Positions 23,310-31,577 of a stretch of DNA of 64,000 nucleotides are shown here, piece after piece. Every line of letters begins with the position of its first letter. The first letter of the stretch is position 1. The translations under genes and the position numbers were made by a program. This DNA comes from Bacteroidota bacterium (GTDB lineage: Bacteria; Bacteroidota; Bacteroidia; Bacteroidales; JACABE01). The DNA is taken from positions 1-64,000 of the forward strand of contig JAPLDQ010000004.1 of the NCBI GenBank assembly GCA_026391675.1. The letters run 5' to 3'. A model generated the notes under the pieces. It made no database searches. It saw only the letters and a list, made by a program, of their open reading frames with translations, and was not told the DNA's origin.

Positions 23310-24908
23310 ATGTTTCGAAATTTTATAGTTCTGATATTAATTTTTATCCTTGCGTCGAATGTGTTTTCTCAGCAAAAATCCAAACTTAAAGGAGACAAAT
23401 CATTTGCCAAAGAATTATTTGACAATCAGAATTATAAAACTGCTATGGATGAATATTTACTCTTAATTAAAGAGGATAGTAGTAATGTTGTTTATAAGCA
23501 CAATCTGGCAATTTGTTATTTGAATCTGAATACAGAGAAAAACCTCTGCATCCGCTTGCTCGAAGCAGTGGTGATGCAGCCCAAAACAGATCCGAATGCT
23601 TTGTATGATCTGGCTTTAGCTTATCACAGAAGCAATCGCTTTGATGATGCCATAAAAACCTATCAGAAATTCATAGAATTAATCAATAAGAAAGATAAAA
23701 ACTATATTCCTGCGTCGAGGCAGATAGAAATGTGTAATAATGCCAAAGAATTGATATTAAAGCCAGTAGATGTTAGTTTCGAAAATCTGGGAAAAGAGAT
23801 CAACAGCATTTCACCGGATATCAGACCCTATGTTACTGCTGATGAAGCTATGATGGTATTTACTTCAAAAAGAGCGGGTAATATTGGTAATTTATTTGAT
23901 TATGATGGTTTTAATTCCTCTGATATTTTTATATGTAATTATTCCGACAGATGGTCGAAACCCAAGCGTCTGGCGTCACCAATAAATACACCCTTATCCG
24001 AAGATTGTACCGGCTTAACTGCCGATGGAACCACACTTTGCATTCATTATGATAATGAAAAAATGCTGGGAGATATGTTGATTTCCGAATTAAAAGGCAA
24101 GAGTTTTCAAAGACCATTAAATGCGAGTCCTTCAATAAATTCGGATGCAGATGAAACGGCTGCTTGTCTGTCGCAGGATAAGAAAGTAATGTTTTTTGCC
24201 AGCAGCCGAAAACAGGGTTATGGAGCTAGGGATTTGTATTATTCCAGAAAACTGGCTTCCGGTGAATGGTCAGAAGCAGTGAATCTGGGAGATGTAATCA
24301 ATACCAGATATGATGAAAATTATCCTTATCTGGCACCTGATGGCGAAACGCTTTACTTTTGTTCAGTAGGGCATAACAGCATGGGTGGCTATGATATTTT
24401 TAAAACAAAATGGGATAAAGAAAACAATAGCTTTTCAGAAGCTGTAAATATTGGTTATCCAATCAATACAGCTGATGATGAGAGAAGTATTTCCTTTACC
24501 AGATCAGGCAGGTATGCCTATATGGATGCCGCAAGGGATGATGCTTTGGGAAACAGGGATATATACAGGATCGTATTTTATGATGTTCATCAGCCAACAA
24601 TAACAATCAAAGGGCAACTGGAAATTCAGGATACGCTGGTTCGCCAACATCAGGCCATTGATAAACAGCATGCCCTGGAAGGCATTAACATCAGGATATA
24701 TGATAAAAATACCCTGCAGCTCTTATCCATTCATCCTCATGTGGATAAATCAGGAAAATATAATGTAACTTTGTCAGCCGGCACTTATATTTTTAAATTT
24801 GAAAGTGAATTATGCTATACTTTTGATTTTGAAATGATAATACCGGACAGGGAAGCAAAACAGCAAACAATAATTAAAGATATAAAATTAATACTTAAAA
24901 CAAATTAA
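23310..24908 (+). CDS. TPR + PD40 beta-propeller envelope protein (PorE-like without OmpA domain)
   Basis: About 532 aa from ATG 23310, which gives signal peptide MFRNFIVLILIFILASNVFS-Q and fits the promoter. The ATG at 23271 is in frame but overlaps the predicted transcription start. Residues about 20-140 hold TPR helices (AKELFDNQNYKTAMDEYLLL, NALYDLALAYHRSNRFDDAI). The centre has WD40-like PD40 blades (SPDIRPYVTADEAMMVFTS, DETAACLSQDKKVMFFASS, DENYPYLAPDGETLYFCS, DERSISFTRSGRYAYMD). Near the end is a carboxypeptidase-regulatory-like strand set (INIRIYDKNTLQL ... SGKYNVTLSAGTYIF). PorE and related T9SS/peptidoglycan-binding proteins share the first parts but end in an OmpA domain, absent here. 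The exonuclease gene starts 3 nt after the stop. Confidence 0.82.
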   Translation: MFRNFIVLILIFILASNVFSQQKSKLKGDKSFAKELFDNQNYKTAMDEYLLLIKEDSSNVVYKHNLAICYLNLNTEKNLCIRLLEAVVMQPKTDPNALYDLALAYHRSNRFDDAIKTYQKFIELINKKDKNYIPASRQIEMCNNAKELILKPVDVSFENLGKEINSISPDIRPYVTADEAMMVFTSKRAGNIGNLFDYDGFNSSDIFICNYSDRWSKPKRLASPINTPLSEDCTGLTADGTTLCIHYDNEKMLGDMLISELKGKSFQRPLNASPSINSDADETAACLSQDKKVMFFASSRKQGYGARDLYYSRKLASGEWSEAVNLGDVINTRYDENYPYLAPDGETLYFCSVGHNSMGGYDIFKTKWDKENNSFSEAVNIGYPINTADDERSISFTRSGRYAYMDAARDDALGNRDIYRIVFYDVHQPTITIKGQLEIQDTLVRQHQAIDKQHALEGINIRIYDKNTLQLLSIHPHVDKSGKYNVTLSAGTYIFKFESELCYTFDFEMIIPDREAKQQTIIKDIKLILKTN

Positions 24909-24910
24909 GA

Positions 24911-25717
24911 ATGGAACTTAAACTCACACGGCCACTGGCATTTTTTGATCTTGAAACGACAGGTGTAAATGTCGGTAGTGACAGGATAGTAGAGATATGT
25001 ATAGTACGCGTAAATGTTAACGGGACAGAAGATGTGAAAACCATGCGTATCAATCCTACCATACCTATTCCTGCTGAAGCAACTGCTATTCATCATATTA
25101 CCGATGATGATGTAAAAGATATGCCCACATTTGCAGAGGTGGCGCATGAATTGAACCATTTCCTCCTCAATTGTGATCTGGCCGGCTTTAATTCAAATAA
25201 GTTTGATATTCCTTTACTGGTCGAAGAGTTTCTGAGGGCAGATGTTGATTTTGACTATAAAAACCGCAGGTTTGTTGATGTTATGAATATTTTCCACAAA
25301 ATGGAACCCCGTAATCTGTCAGCAGCTTATAAGTTTTATTGTAACGAAAGTCTCGAAAATGCCCACAGTGCCGAAGCGGATACCATTGCAACCTATAAGA
25401 TTCTGTTAGCCCAGCTCGAAAGATATGAAGATGTTGAATATAAAGATTTCAAGGGTGTTGTTACTAAACCGGTTGCAAATGATGTAAAAGCTTTGCATGA
25501 TTTTTCATTTCAGAATAAAAATGCTGATCTGGCCGGTCATATTGTATATGACGAAAAAAAGGTGGAAGTATTTAATTTCGGGAAATATAAAGGAAAATCC
25601 GTGGAAGATGTTTTTAAAATGGAGCCTTCTTATTACGACTGGATGATGAAAAGTCAGTTTCCTTTGATGACAAAAAAGACAATTACCGCTATTAAACTGC
25701 GGGGATTTAATAAATAA
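24911..25717 (+). CDS. DnaQ-like DEDDh 3'-5' exonuclease with ExoX-like C-terminus
   Basis: 268 aa. Exo I FFDLETTG (D13, E15), Exo II FNSNKFD with the conserved Asp, Exo III HSAEADT (His and Asp), giving the DEDDh set. The C-terminal FGKYKGKSVEDVFKMEPSYY then DWMM is the small domain seen after the exonuclease in ExoX-type proteins. Probably a stand-alone DNA exonuclease for repair or proofreading rather than the replicative epsilon subunit. It is packed against the preceding envelope gene (2-nt gap), so they may share a transcript although their functions look unrelated. Confidence 0.92.
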   Translation: MELKLTRPLAFFDLETTGVNVGSDRIVEICIVRVNVNGTEDVKTMRINPTIPIPAEATAIHHITDDDVKDMPTFAEVAHELNHFLLNCDLAGFNSNKFDIPLLVEEFLRADVDFDYKNRRFVDVMNIFHKMEPRNLSAAYKFYCNESLENAHSAEADTIATYKILLAQLERYEDVEYKDFKGVVTKPVANDVKALHDFSFQNKNADLAGHIVYDEKKVEVFNFGKYKGKSVEDVFKMEPSYYDWMMKSQFPLMTKKTITAIKLRGFNK

Positions 25718-25725
25718 ATGAATTT

Positions 25726-25801
25726 AGCCACAAAGTCACTAAGCCACAATTTAAAACTTATTTTTTTATTTTAATTCTTCGTGCCTTCGTGTCTTAGTGG
25801 C
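25726..25801. repeat. Inverted repeat with GCCACTAAG arms
   Basis: AGCCACAAAGTCACTAAGCC at the left and CTTCGTGTCTTAGTGGC at the right are imperfect complements around an AT-rich loop, a classic intergenic phrase of this genome. It is also a dispersed repeat (compare 5497-5605). A GTG inside it (25797) is in frame with the next gene but is not a real start. Confidence 0.8.
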
Positions 25802-25817
25802 AATAATAATAAATGAT

Positions 25818-26429
25818 ATGAAAATTATCTGTATTGGCCGCAACTATGCTGAACATGCCAAAGAATTAAACAGTCCCTTACCGGCTGAACCGGTATTCTT
25901 TTTAAAACCGGATACCTGTTTATTGCCTAAAAATCAGGCTTTCTTTTATCCTGAATTTTCAAAAGACATACAATACGAAACTGAAATTGTAATTAAGATT
26001 AACAAAGTCGGAAAGCATATTCAGGAAAAATTTGCACCTGGCTATTATGATGAGTTAACTGTTGGCATCGATTTTACCGCCCGTGACCTTCAGAATCGCT
26101 GTAAAGATAAGGGTTTGCCGTGGGAAATGTCTAAAGCTTTTGATAATGCTGCTCCCTTGGGTAAATTTGTAGATAAAAAAATCTTTGCTGATGTTCAGAA
26201 TATTGATTTTCATCTGGATTTAAACGGTAAAACAGTACAAAAAGGCAATTCAAAAGATATGATTTTTACAGTGGATACTATCATTGCCTATGTTTCACAA
26301 TTCATTACCCTTAAAATCGGTGATCTGATATTTACAGGAACTCCGGTAGGGGTTGGGCCTGTGAAGATTAATGACCAGTTAAAAGCCTATATTGGAGATG
26401 AATGTTTGTTGAAAGTGGATATAAGATAA
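25818..26429 (+). CDS. Fumarylacetoacetate hydrolase (FAH) family protein
   Basis: 203 aa from ATG 25818 (MKIICIGRNYAEHAKEL). Earlier in-frame codons lie inside a dispersed repeat. Metal-binding acids typical of the family are in YETEIVIKI and the GIDFTARDLQ segment; FTGTPVGVGPVKINDQL is the standard C-terminal loop. FAH-family members cleave or decarboxylate beta-diketo acids (for example acylpyruvates or oxaloacetate); the length and N-terminal form fit the YcgM/FAHD1 group. It forms an apparent operon with the dihydropyrimidinase gene (8-nt gap). Confidence 0.92.
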   Translation: MKIICIGRNYAEHAKELNSPLPAEPVFFLKPDTCLLPKNQAFFYPEFSKDIQYETEIVIKINKVGKHIQEKFAPGYYDELTVGIDFTARDLQNRCKDKGLPWEMSKAFDNAAPLGKFVDKKIFADVQNIDFHLDLNGKTVQKGNSKDMIFTVDTIIAYVSQFITLKIGDLIFTGTPVGVGPVKINDQLKAYIGDECLLKVDIR

Positions 26430-26437
26430 ATTTGGCG

Positions 26438-27817
26438 ATGGATAAACTATTAATACAAAATGCTAAAATTATCAATGCCACCGGTATTATTGAGGCTGAT
26501 ATCTTAATTGAAGGCTCAAAAATAATCCGGATTGAGAAGCATTTGTATTCAGATGATTTATCTGTAAAAACAATTGATGCAAAGGGTAAATACGTTATCC
26601 CCGGAGGTTTAGACCCCCATGTGCATCTGGACTTACCCACTCCGGCAGGTAATTCAAGCGATGACTTTTATACAGGCAGCCGTGCAGCGCTGGCCGGAGG
26701 TACTACAAGTATTATTGATTTTGTCACACCTTCAAAAGGAGAATCTTTAATCAAGGCATTGCACGACAGAAAAGCAGTTGCATCAGCCTCCTGTATAGAT
26801 TATGCACTGCACATGGGGATCACCTGGTGGGATGCTTCCCTTGCCAGAGAGATTGAGTATTGTATTAAGCATGAAGGTATTACTTCTTTTAAAACATATC
26901 TGGCATACAAAGGCAGTATTGGTATTTCTTACGATGAATTATTTGAAGTGATGAAAGTCGTTGCAAAATACAACGGCTTGGTAACTGTGCATTGTGAGGA
27001 TGGTGACAAGGTGTTGGCAAGGCAGATTGAACTCATTAAGGAAGCTAAAACTTCGCCCCGTTATCATGCTGTTTCCAGACCCGCTGATTTTGAGGCGGAA
27101 GCAGTTGAAAAAGTGCTGAAAATGGCATTGGAAACAAATTGTAAGGTTTATCTTGTGCATATTTCATCTGCACTATCCATTGAAATAATAAAGAAATACA
27201 GAAACGTTACTGTTTTTGTTGAAACTTGCCCTCATTATCTTTTGCTGAATGAGGATGTATACCAAAGCGATGACTTCAGCATTGCAAAATTTGTAATGAG
27301 TCCGCCTTTACGTGGCAAAAAAGACAATGAAATATTATGGCAGCAACTTACAGAAAATTTTATTGATACTGTTGCTACTGATCATTGCCCTTTTAACCTG
27401 AAGGGGCAAAAAGACGCCGGAAAAAATAATTTTGTCCGCATCCCTAATGGGGCAGGAAGTATAGAATACAGGAATTCTTTATTGTTTACCTATGGTGTAT
27501 TGACCGGAAAAATAAGCCTGCAGCAATGGGTGGCACTGACTTCATTTAATGCAGCAGAAATATTCGGCTTATCACAAAGCAAAGGAAGTATAGAAATAGG
27601 AAAAGATGCAGATATTGTCATCTGGAATCCTGAAAAAGAACAGGAAATAAGCATATCCAATCAATACCAGCGTTGCGACAGCAATATTTATGAAGGGTTT
27701 AAATTAAAAGGTATGGCTGAAACGGTAATCTGTAAAGGAAATATTGTTTTTGATAATAATAAATTAATGACCGATACTATTAATGGTGAATTTATGTTTC
27801 GGGAAATTGTAAAATAA
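26438..27817 (+). CDS. Dihydropyrimidinase / D-hydantoinase
   Basis: 459 aa from ATG 26438; a more distal ATG at 26402 overlaps the upstream gene. Metal site: H61VH63 in DPHVHLD, carbamylatable Lys152 in SFKTYLAYKG, H185 in VTVHCED, a later His in VYLVHISSA, and Asp in ATDHCPF. DDFYTGSRAALAGGTTSIID, PNGAGSIEYR and CDSNIYEGFKLKG point to dihydropyrimidinase rather than dihydroorotase, although the latter remains the main alternative because Bacteroidota annotations often mix them. It would open 5,6-dihydrouracil or hydantoin rings. Beta-ureidopropionase is not nearby, so a full pyrimidine-degradation pathway is not shown. Confidence 0.88.
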   Translation: MDKLLIQNAKIINATGIIEADILIEGSKIIRIEKHLYSDDLSVKTIDAKGKYVIPGGLDPHVHLDLPTPAGNSSDDFYTGSRAALAGGTTSIIDFVTPSKGESLIKALHDRKAVASASCIDYALHMGITWWDASLAREIEYCIKHEGITSFKTYLAYKGSIGISYDELFEVMKVVAKYNGLVTVHCEDGDKVLARQIELIKEAKTSPRYHAVSRPADFEAEAVEKVLKMALETNCKVYLVHISSALSIEIIKKYRNVTVFVETCPHYLLLNEDVYQSDDFSIAKFVMSPPLRGKKDNEILWQQLTENFIDTVATDHCPFNLKGQKDAGKNNFVRIPNGAGSIEYRNSLLFTYGVLTGKISLQQWVALTSFNAAEIFGLSQSKGSIEIGKDADIVIWNPEKEQEISISNQYQRCDSNIYEGFKLKGMAETVICKGNIVFDNNKLMTDTINGEFMFREIVK

Positions 27818-27889
27818 TATTCCTTTGTTTTTTACTACTTTTGCATTAATAAATCACCAAATTATCAAATCACCAAATCACCAAATTAA

Positions 27890-28564
27890 ATGCGAATAGA
27901 CATAATCACAATATTTCCTGAAATGTTTGACGGTGCTTTTAATCATTCTATTGTGAAAAGAGCACAACAGAAAGGGCATGCTGAAATATATCTGCATCAG
28001 TTGCGCGATTATGCTACAAACAAGCATAAGAATGTAGATGATGCTCCATTTGGCGGTGGTGCCGGAATGGTGATGATGATTGAACCCATTGCCAATTGCA
28101 TTGATAAACTGAAGTCGGAACGCGAATATGATGAAGTGATTTATACCAGCCCGGATGGACCAATTTTAAATCAAAAAACAGCAAATAAGTTATCCTTACT
28201 GAATAATATCATTCTTCTCTGCGGACATTATAAAGGTATTGATGAAAGAATCAGGGAACATTATATTACTTCTGAAATTTCTATAGGAAATTTTGTGTTA
28301 TCCGGTGGCGAACTGGCAGCTGCAGTTATTACTGACGCCATTATTCGCCTGATACCCGGGGTGCTGAATGATGAAACATCTGCTTTATCAGACTCTTTTC
28401 AGGATGATCTGGTTTCTCCTCCTGTATATACGCGTCCGGCTGAGTTTAATGGCTGGAAAGTTCCTGATATTTTGTTATCCGGCAACGAAAGACTGATCAA
28501 TCAGTGGAAACATGAGCAATCCGTTGAACGTACCCGTTTGCGCAGACCGGATATGATTGATTAA
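27890..28564 (+). CDS. trmD: tRNA (guanine-37-N1)-methyltransferase
   Basis: 224 aa, SPOUT-class enzyme that makes m1G37 and prevents +1 frameshifts. Motifs: [13 protein letters not shown] start, [25 protein letters not shown], and [16 protein letters not shown] with the trefoil knot, then PGVLND and [15 protein letters not shown]. Length is normal. It is not in the usual rpsP-rimM-trmD-rplS operon. TACTTTTG, a perfect -7 box, is at 27836-27843, followed by CACCAAATTAT/CACCAAATC repeats that form the 5' leader. Confidence 0.97.
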   Translation: MRIDIITIFPEMFDGAFNHSIVKRAQQKGHAEIYLHQLRDYATNKHKNVDDAPFGGGAGMVMMIEPIANCIDKLKSEREYDEVIYTSPDGPILNQKTANKLSLLNNIILLCGHYKGIDERIREHYITSEISIGNFVLSGGELAAAVITDAIIRLIPGVLNDETSALSDSFQDDLVSPPVYTRPAEFNGWKVPDILLSGNERLINQWKHEQSVERTRLRRPDMID

Positions 28565-28865
28565 ATCTTTTTATCAGATAAATAATATTTTTATAGCAAT
28601 TTATGAGTTAAAAAGGTCAACGCTATTCAGGCATCAACAATTCATAATTCATAACCATTGTTGTCCGGTTAAAATAATTTTAATGTAAAGAACACCCATA
28701 TTTTATTATGTCCCTACGGGACATTAAAAAAGCAGGGTTTATTTTTTTCTACCAACATTTTATCCCTACGGGATTGTCCCGTTAGGGACATGATATTGAT
28801 AGAATGCATGTTATAATAAAATCTAAACGTCCCGTTAGGGACTTATAATTCATAACTCATAATTT
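28565..28865. repeat. Convergent intergenic region with a four-hairpin module
   Basis: ATGTCCC-TAC-GGGACAT (28708-28724), ATCCC-TAC-GGGAT (28762-28774), TGTCCC-GTTA-GGGACA (28775-28790) and GTCCC-GTTA-GGGAC (28829-28842). TTTCTACCAACAT after the first and ATATTGATAGAAT before the last are the same spacer elements as in the transposase locus at 43-44 kb. ATTCATA units flank both ends. Confidence 0.88.
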
Positions 28866-29525
28866 CTAGCTTACCGCAATATTCATGTAATTATTCAACG
28901 GATACATCGCTTTAAAAACTTTTAATGTATAGTTGTAGAAATCTGCTTTTTGCATTTCCTCATCTGTTATTGAATGAATTACAGTATAATTCTTGTATTT
29001 TAACAGATCAATATCCGGAAAATCTTTTGGAAAGTCTTTAGGCGGATTTTTTAATTTATCATCATCCCATATTTCATTAAAATATTTTTTAAAATCAGCT
29101 GCAGTAATGATTTTTTTAAAATTATCAGCATTAAAGTAAATTTCATTTCTTATCAACTTGAGTTTATCAGCCGGTGGCATATAAATTCCTCCTGCCAGAA
29201 AAGATTTACCGGGTTCTATATGCAGATAGTATCCGGCATTCATGGCTTTACGGCCACCTTTAGCCATAAATCCGCCAATATTGGTCTTGTAAGGTGATTT
29301 ATCGTTGGAAAACCTTACATCCCGGTTAATACGGAACAAACAATCTTTTGGATTAATCCCGATAAAGGTTTGGTCAAATGCCTGTATCCCTGAAATTACT
29401 TCCTTTATAAAGTTTTCAACCAATGTTTTGGCTTCTTCATGCCTTCTTTTATTAAGCAGAAACCATTCTCTGTTATTATTTACAGTGAGTTCCTGTAAAA
29501 ATTGAAATACTTGTTTTGGTATCAT
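28866..29525 (-). CDS. DUF2461 family protein
   Basis: 219 aa, matching the DUF2461 family (TIGR02453): NNNREWFLLNKRRHEEA (17-33), DCLFRINRDVRFSNDKSPYK then TNIGGF, GYYLHIEPGKSFLAGGIYMP. Cytoplasmic, function unknown. Stop TAG three nt before ATTATGAG repeats. The gene lies 52 nt downstream of prmC on the same strand, and likely shares its transcript. Confidence 0.93.
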   Translation of the reverse strand: MIPKQVFQFLQELTVNNNREWFLLNKRRHEEAKTLVENFIKEVISGIQAFDQTFIGINPKDCLFRINRDVRFSNDKSPYKTNIGGFMAKGGRKAMNAGYYLHIEPGKSFLAGGIYMPPADKLKLIRNEIYFNADNFKKIITAADFKKYFNEIWDDDKLKNPPKDFPKDFPDIDLLKYKNYTVIHSITDEEMQKADFYNYTLKVFKAMYPLNNYMNIAVS

Positions 29526-29577
29526 TTTATTAATTTTTAAATACTTAAATTTTATAACGATTAATTTTATGACCGAA

Positions 29578-30450
29578 TCATAATATTTGTGCTTTAATCA
29601 TCCTGTCTTTACCCTGCATATCCTTTCTTAGTTCGACACTGCTAAATCCTTTTGAAATTAATAATGCTTTAGTCTCTAAGCCTAATCTTTCATTGATTTC
29701 AAAAAACAAACTACCGTTTTCCTTTAATTTAAGCAATGCAAATTCGGCAATGGCATTATAAAAAATCAATGCATCATTATCATGAACAAATAAAGCCGGA
29801 TGAGGTTCAAAATTCAATACATTGGCATGCATCAGTGCTTTTTCTGATTCACATACATAAGGTGGGTTGCTTACAATAATATCCATTTCAGGCAGCCTTT
29901 GCCAGATGGCCTGGTTTAAAATGTCAAGTATTGAAAAATCAATATGTACATTGTTTTCAATTGCATTAATTTGTGCAATTTTTAATGCACTTTCTGAAAT
30001 ATCAATGGCACTGATGTCAGCCAGAGGTATATTTTTCTTTAATGCTATAGCTATACATCCGCTACCGAACCCAATATCAAGTAAACTGAAAATTTCATCC
30101 TGTTTATTATAATCATCAATAATCCATTTTACCAGTTCTTCTGTTTCTGGCCGTGGAATAAGCACATCAGCTGTTATTTTCAATTCAAGTCCATAAAAAT
30201 GACCACTACCCAGAATATATTGTATGGGTTTAAATTCCTTTAAATCGTTAATGGCAAATTTAAATTTCAACAGCATGGATTCGCTTACAGTTTCATCTTT
30301 GCTTAACAATAATTCTGTGGTATTTAGGCCGGCATATTTTTCCATGCACAAATTAACAAAACTTTTAATTTCGTTTTCATTGTAAAGCCCCTGAAGTTCT
30401 TCATAAAAAAAAGTTATGATAGCTGATATTTTATTTGAACGTATGCGCAT
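29578..30450 (-). CDS. prmC: Release factor glutamine methyltransferase
   Basis: 290 aa from ATG 30450 (MRIRSNKISAI). The open frame continues to 30522, but that start would touch the divergent ribD gene and adds residues unlike the family. Methylates the Gln of the GGQ motif in RF1/RF2. SAM loop DIGFGSGC (125-132), substrate loop IVSNPPY (192-198), LIPRPETEELV (98-108) typical of PrmC. The N-terminal helical domain is present. Confidence 0.95.
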   Translation of the reverse strand: MRIRSNKISAIITFFYEELQGLYNENEIKSFVNLCMEKYAGLNTTELLLSKDETVSESMLLKFKFAINDLKEFKPIQYILGSGHFYGLELKITADVLIPRPETEELVKWIIDDYNKQDEIFSLLDIGFGSGCIAIALKKNIPLADISAIDISESALKIAQINAIENNVHIDFSILDILNQAIWQRLPEMDIIVSNPPYVCESEKALMHANVLNFEPHPALFVHDNDALIFYNAIAEFALLKLKENGSLFFEINERLGLETKALLISKGFSSVELRKDMQGKDRMIKAQIL

Positions 30451-30523
30451 GAATTGATTTTTTATGCTACAAATGTCTGAAAAAATTTGCGAATAGAATA
30501 AAAAATCATTGTAAGTTTGCATT

Positions 30524-31576
30524 ATGAACGAACATCACATAAATATGCAGCGATGCTTATCCCTTGCCAGGAAAGGATTGGGCCATGTTGCACCCAATCC
30601 AATGGTTGGCTGTGTTATTGTTCATAAGGGTAATATTATCGGGGAAGGCTATCACCGGAAGTATGGTGAAGCACATGCCGAGGTTAATGCTGTAAATGCT
30701 GTAAAAGACAAATCCCTGCTTGCTGAAGCCACTGTGTATGTTAATCTTGAGCCTTGTTCCCATTTTGGCAAAACACCACCATGCGCAGATTTGTTAATTA
30801 AGCATCAGGTAAAGGAAGTCATTATTGCCAATGCCGATCCTAATCCGATGGTTGCCGGAAAAGGTATTGAAAAGCTTAAAAATGCCGGTATTAATGTTAT
30901 AACAGGCGTTTTGGAAGATGAAGCTAAATTGCTTAATAATCGTTTCTTTTGTTTTTTTAATCAAAAACGGCCTTATATTATTTTAAAATGGGCCAAAACC
31001 CTGGATGGTTTTATGGATATTGAGCGTTCAGAACCGGATCATAATCTTAAATACTGGATTACCAATGATGAGTTGAAAACCATGGTGCATAAGTGGAGAA
31101 CCGAAGAAGATGCTATACTGGTTGGTACAAATACTGCTTTAAATGATAATCCACAGTTAAATATCCGCTACTGGCAAGGGAAACAACCACTGCGGCTGGT
31201 GCTGGATGAAGAATTGAGTCTGCCCACAAATCTTCATCTCTTTGACCAACAATATCCTACTGTTGTTTTTACTTCAACGCAAACTACGGATAAGCCCAAT
31301 CTAAGCTATATTAAGATTGATTTTTCGCATCAATTGCTTCAGCAGTTGCTTGATTATCTTTATAAATTGAACATAAGCTCTCTTATTGTAGAAGGTGGCA
31401 AGGAATTGCTCCTGACTTTTATCAATGAAGGTTTGTGGGATGAAGCCAGAATTTTAACAGGTAAAAAGAAATTTATTAATGGACTTTTAGCACCTGAGAT
31501 AGAAGGTGAAATTATTTATGAAGCAGCAATAAACGGTGACCACATCCGTATAATTCAAAACAACAATAAAAGATAA
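30524..31576 (+). CDS. ribD: Riboflavin biosynthesis deaminase/reductase
   Basis: 350-aa bifunctional enzyme. The deaminase domain has HAE (51-53) and the zinc cysteines in PCSHFGKTPPC (C78, C87). The reductase domain from about 150 has ILKWAKTLDGFM, AILVGTNTALNDNPQLNIR and LIVEGGKELLLTF. TAAGTTTG at 30512-30519, a perfect -7 box with TTTG 22 nt upstream, ends only 4 nt before the ATG. Thus either the mRNA is nearly leaderless, or ATG 30545 (residue 8) is used; family comparison favours 30524. Confidence 0.96.
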   Translation: MNEHHINMQRCLSLARKGLGHVAPNPMVGCVIVHKGNIIGEGYHRKYGEAHAEVNAVNAVKDKSLLAEATVYVNLEPCSHFGKTPPCADLLIKHQVKEVIIANADPNPMVAGKGIEKLKNAGINVITGVLEDEAKLLNNRFFCFFNQKRPYIILKWAKTLDGFMDIERSEPDHNLKYWITNDELKTMVHKWRTEEDAILVGTNTALNDNPQLNIRYWQGKQPLRLVLDEELSLPTNLHLFDQQYPTVVFTSTQTTDKPNLSYIKIDFSHQLLQQLLDYLYKLNISSLIVEGGKELLLTFINEGLWDEARILTGKKKFINGLLAPEIEGEIIYEAAINGDHIRIIQNNNKR

Positions 31577-31577
31577 A

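Noticed and set aside
25797-25817. GTG start for the FAH-family gene
   Set aside because: The GTG is the end of a dispersed repeat (CTTAGTGGCA); ATG 25818 matches the family start.
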